Assembly: GCF_003260995.1 (NCBI RefSeq)
Contig: NZ_CP030040.1
Coordinates: 1,463,736 to 1,527,735, forward strand
Reading direction: 5' to 3'
DNA length: 64,000 bases
Origin: Acetobacterium sp. KB-1
GTDB lineage: Bacteria > Bacillota > Clostridia > Eubacteriales > Eubacteriaceae
Position numbers and translations under genes: made by a program. Below are positions 62,056 to 64,000 of this stretch, one piece after another. Position 1 is the stretch's first letter. Each line of letters begins with the position of its first letter. A model generated the notes under the pieces. That model saw only the letters and a program-made list of their open reading frames with translations, made no database searches and was not told the origin of the DNA.

Positions 62056-63450
62056 ATGTCAGAATTTACAATGGCTGAAATTGTCAGTCTCGCAAAAATG
62101 AGGGGAATTGTCTTCCCCGGTTCAGAAATTTATGATGGTCTTGCCAACAGTTGGGATTACGGCCCACTCGGCGTTGAAATGAAAAATAATGTTAAAAAGG
62201 CCTGGTGGAAAAAATTCGTTCAGGAATCACCTTTTAATGTGGGTCTGGATGCCGCTATCCTAATGAACCCTAAAACCTGGGTCGCCTCCGGACACGTGGG
62301 TGGCTTTAACGATCCGTTGATGGATTGCAAAGCCTGTCAGTCGCGCTTCCGGGCCGATAAGCTGATTGCCGATTACTACTTTGAAAAAGGCGAAGATGTG
62401 ATCGTCGATGCCTGGTCAAATGACGAGATGAAGGCTTTTATCGAGGAACATCAGATTGCCTGTCCCGAATGTGGAAAAATGGATTTTACCGATATCCGCC
62501 AGTTTAATCTGATGTTTAAAACCTTTCAGGGTGTCAATGAAGATACCGCCAGCGAAATCTTCCTGCGGCCAGAAACTGCCCAGGGTATTTTTGTCAATTT
62601 TAAAAATGTTCAGCGCACCACCCGTAAAAAAATACCATTTGGGATTGCCCAGGTCGGTAAATCCTTTCGTAATGAGATTACGCCGGGGAACTTCATTTTC
62701 CGAATCCGGGAATTTGAACAAATGGAACTGGAATTTTTCTGCGCCCCTGGCACGGATTTGGAATGGTTTGACTACTGGAAAGCTTTCTGTAAAAAATGGC
62801 TGTTCGACCTGGGTATGAAGGACGAAAATATCCGTTTCCGGGATCATGATCAGGAAGAACTATCCCATTACAGTAATGCCACCACCGATGTGGAATTCCG
62901 CTTTCCTTTTGGCTGGGGCGAGCTTTGGGGGATTGCTGACCGTACCGATTTCGACTTAACCCAGCACCAGAATCACTCCGGGAAAGACATGAAATATACC
63001 GACCCGGTTACCAACGAAAAATATATCCCGTATTGTATCGAGCCCTCCTTAGGTGCCGACCGGGTTTTTCTGGCCTTCCTTTGCAATGCCATGGAAAAAG
63101 AAACCATTACCAATGGTGACAAAGTTGAAGAACGAAATGTGATGCGGATTCATCCCTTCCTTTCGGCATACAAGGCCGCAGTTTTACCACTGTCTAAAAA
63201 GTTAAGCGACAAGGCCGGAGAACTTTTCACCCTGTTGTCTAAACACTTTATGATTGAATATGATGAAGCGGGTAGCATTGGCAAGCGTTACCGCCGCCAG
63301 GACGAAATCGGCACACCGTTCTGCGTCACTGTAGATTTTGACACCCTGGAAGACGAATGTGTCACCCTAAGAGACCGCGATACCATGGACCAGGTTCGGG
63401 TTCCTATTGCTGAGGTCGTTGATTATATTGCTAAGCGGATTGATTTTTAA
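62056..63450 (+). CDS. glyQS: Glycyl-tRNA synthetase
   Basis: A 464-residue single-chain alpha2-type class II enzyme. [20 protein letters not shown] and the end region ([15 protein letters not shown]) are typical. It attaches glycine to tRNA-Gly. ATG at 62056 behind AGGAGG is the start; the open frame extends back to 61903 only because the T-box happens to be open. Bidirectional terminator downstream. Confidence 0.97.
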   Translation: MSEFTMAEIVSLAKMRGIVFPGSEIYDGLANSWDYGPLGVEMKNNVKKAWWKKFVQESPFNVGLDAAILMNPKTWVASGHVGGFNDPLMDCKACQSRFRADKLIADYYFEKGEDVIVDAWSNDEMKAFIEEHQIACPECGKMDFTDIRQFNLMFKTFQGVNEDTASEIFLRPETAQGIFVNFKNVQRTTRKKIPFGIAQVGKSFRNEITPGNFIFRIREFEQMELEFFCAPGTDLEWFDYWKAFCKKWLFDLGMKDENIRFRDHDQEELSHYSNATTDVEFRFPFGWGELWGIADRTDFDLTQHQNHSGKDMKYTDPVTNEKYIPYCIEPSLGADRVFLAFLCNAMEKETITNGDKVEERNVMRIHPFLSAYKAAVLPLSKKLSDKAGELFTLLSKHFMIEYDEAGSIGKRYRRQDEIGTPFCVTVDFDTLEDECVTLRDRDTMDQVRVPIAEVVDYIAKRIDF

Positions 63451-63465
63451 TTTGCTAATTAAGTA

Positions 63466-63649
63466 GTACCGACAATTATTACATCATGTTGTTTGCATCG
63501 GAGCGGACATGGCGATAGCCTGCGTGGAGGCAACGAGCCAATCACAAGCAGGCTTGTAGTTGGCGACTGCCCACGACTGATAAGAAATTTTTAATTTCTT
63601 ATCAGTGTCCGATTCCGCAGCAAACAACAGATTAATAATTGATCGGTAC
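63466..63649. repeat. 184-bp nested inverted repeat
   Basis: Outer arms GTACCGACAATTATTA and TAATAATTGATCGGTAC, next pair TGTTGTTTGC and GCAAACAACA, then inner hairpins AGCCTGC/GCAGGCT and CTGATAAGAAAT/ATTTCTTATCAG. It fills the space between glyQS and its terminator. A mobile miniature element or a structured RNA is possible; I found no protein frame that explains it. Confidence 0.7.
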
Positions 63650-63690
63650 GGAGTTTCCAGTACGCCTATCCAAAATTCATTATCATAACA

Positions 63691-63733
63691 AAAAAACCGC
63701 CCCCGTTCGAAACCCGTTCGAACAGGGGCAGTT
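63691..63733. terminator. Bidirectional terminator between glyQS and polyferredoxin
   Basis: AACCGCCCCCGTTCGAA/TTCGAACAGGGGCAGTT (two wobble pairs) with A and T runs on either side. It can end glyQS on plus and the ferredoxin gene on minus. Confidence 0.85.
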
Positions 63734-63760
63734 TTTAAGTGATAAATTTTTAAAGACGAC

Positions 63761-64000
63761 TTAGGCTTCTTTGATCGCCAATACGTTCTGTGGACATGCT
63801 TCAACACAGATTCCACATGAAATACATTTTGATGGAACATCCCGGTCTTCTGATTTAACCAGCACTCCGAATGGACATGCTTCGACACATTTACCGCAGT
63901 TTACACATAGTTTTTTACTAATCATAAAGACGCCTTTGGCATTTTTTGTGATTGCACCGGCTTCACATACTTTTGCACATTTACCACATTGTACACATAC
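63761..64000 (-). CDS. 4Fe-4S polyferredoxin (C-terminal part, cut by window edge)
   Basis: Minus-strand frame from the right edge to a stop at 63761-63763, 79 residues. Three cysteine groups are visible: CVQCGKCAKVC, CVNCGKCVEAC followed by P, and CISCGICVEAC followed by P. That is the pattern of multi-cluster electron carriers of anaerobes. Partner genes and total cluster number are outside the window, so the redox system cannot be named. Confidence 0.9.
   Translation of the reverse strand, partial: VCVQCGKCAKVCEAGAITKNAKGVFMISKKLCVNCGKCVEACPFGVLVKSEDRDVPSKCISCGICVEACPQNVLAIKEA

Noticed and set aside
63484-63888. 134-codon minus-strand frame across the structured repeat and ferredoxin end
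   Set aside because: It is a shadow of the polyferredoxin in another frame and crosses the terminator.

Overview
The window reads as a low-GC Gram-positive anaerobe of the Clostridia. The flagellar genes are of the Bacillota type (fliY with CheC-like domains, cheC and cheD, a YviE-like gene, a FapA-like DUF342 gene), and no outer-membrane ring genes (flgH, flgI) are present. A T-box leader controls a single-chain glycyl-tRNA synthetase. An Acetobacterium/Eubacterium-type acetogen is my best guess; that is inference, since no 16S or other marker gene is present.

Layout. (1) 1-8.5 kb, minus strand: flgB-flgC-fliE-fliF (fliF runs off the left edge), fliD-fliS-fliT, cheR and cheA. (2) 8.8-11.1 kb, plus strand: a YlqG-like (FliK-related) gene and a stand-alone FlhB C-terminal-domain gene, then an acetyltransferase fragment. 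(3) 11.1-18.9 kb: a scarred accessory strip. It has two complete IS21-family elements with recognisable target duplications, a 52-bp internally deleted IS copy, broken copies of a radical SAM gene, an AAA+ ATPase gene and an ATP-binding/helicase-like gene, an orphan nuclease-like gene, and five same-orientation copies of a short repeat placed at gene break points. (4) 18.9-31.6 kb, minus strand: a flagellin-glycosylation operon. It encodes a legionaminic-acid-type nonulosonate pathway (PtmE-, LegB-, LegG-, LegI- and LegF-like), decorating enzymes (ATP-grasp ligase, two methyltransferases, PIG-L deacetylase, radical SAM/SPASM) and a Maf (DUF115) transferase, headed by an unknown gene behind a sigma-28-type promoter. 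(5) 31.7-37.9 kb: flagellin, YviE-like, flgL, flgK, flgN, flgM. (6) 38.2-59.1 kb: chemotaxis genes cheB, cheW, cheD and cheC, then a long export/motor operon read right to left: fliK, flgD, flgE, flbD, motA, motB, fliM, fliY, cheY, fliO, fliP, fliQ, fliR, flhB, flhA, a fliA-type sigma factor, flgF, flgG, fapA. (7) 59.6-64 kb: a Na/Pi cotransporter, T-box plus glyQS, a 184-bp nested inverted repeat, and a partial polyferredoxin.

How it fits together. The sigma factor at 44.1-44.9 kb is the likely reader of a TAAA-N15-GaCGATAt promoter that I find upstream of fliD, flgM and flagellin (twice), with looser versions upstream of cheA and the glycosylation operon. FlgM would hold this sigma in check until hook completion, so filament, cap, chaperones, anti-sigma factor and probably the flagellin sugar would be made in the same late stage. 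MotB resembles MotS-type (sodium-coupled) stators.
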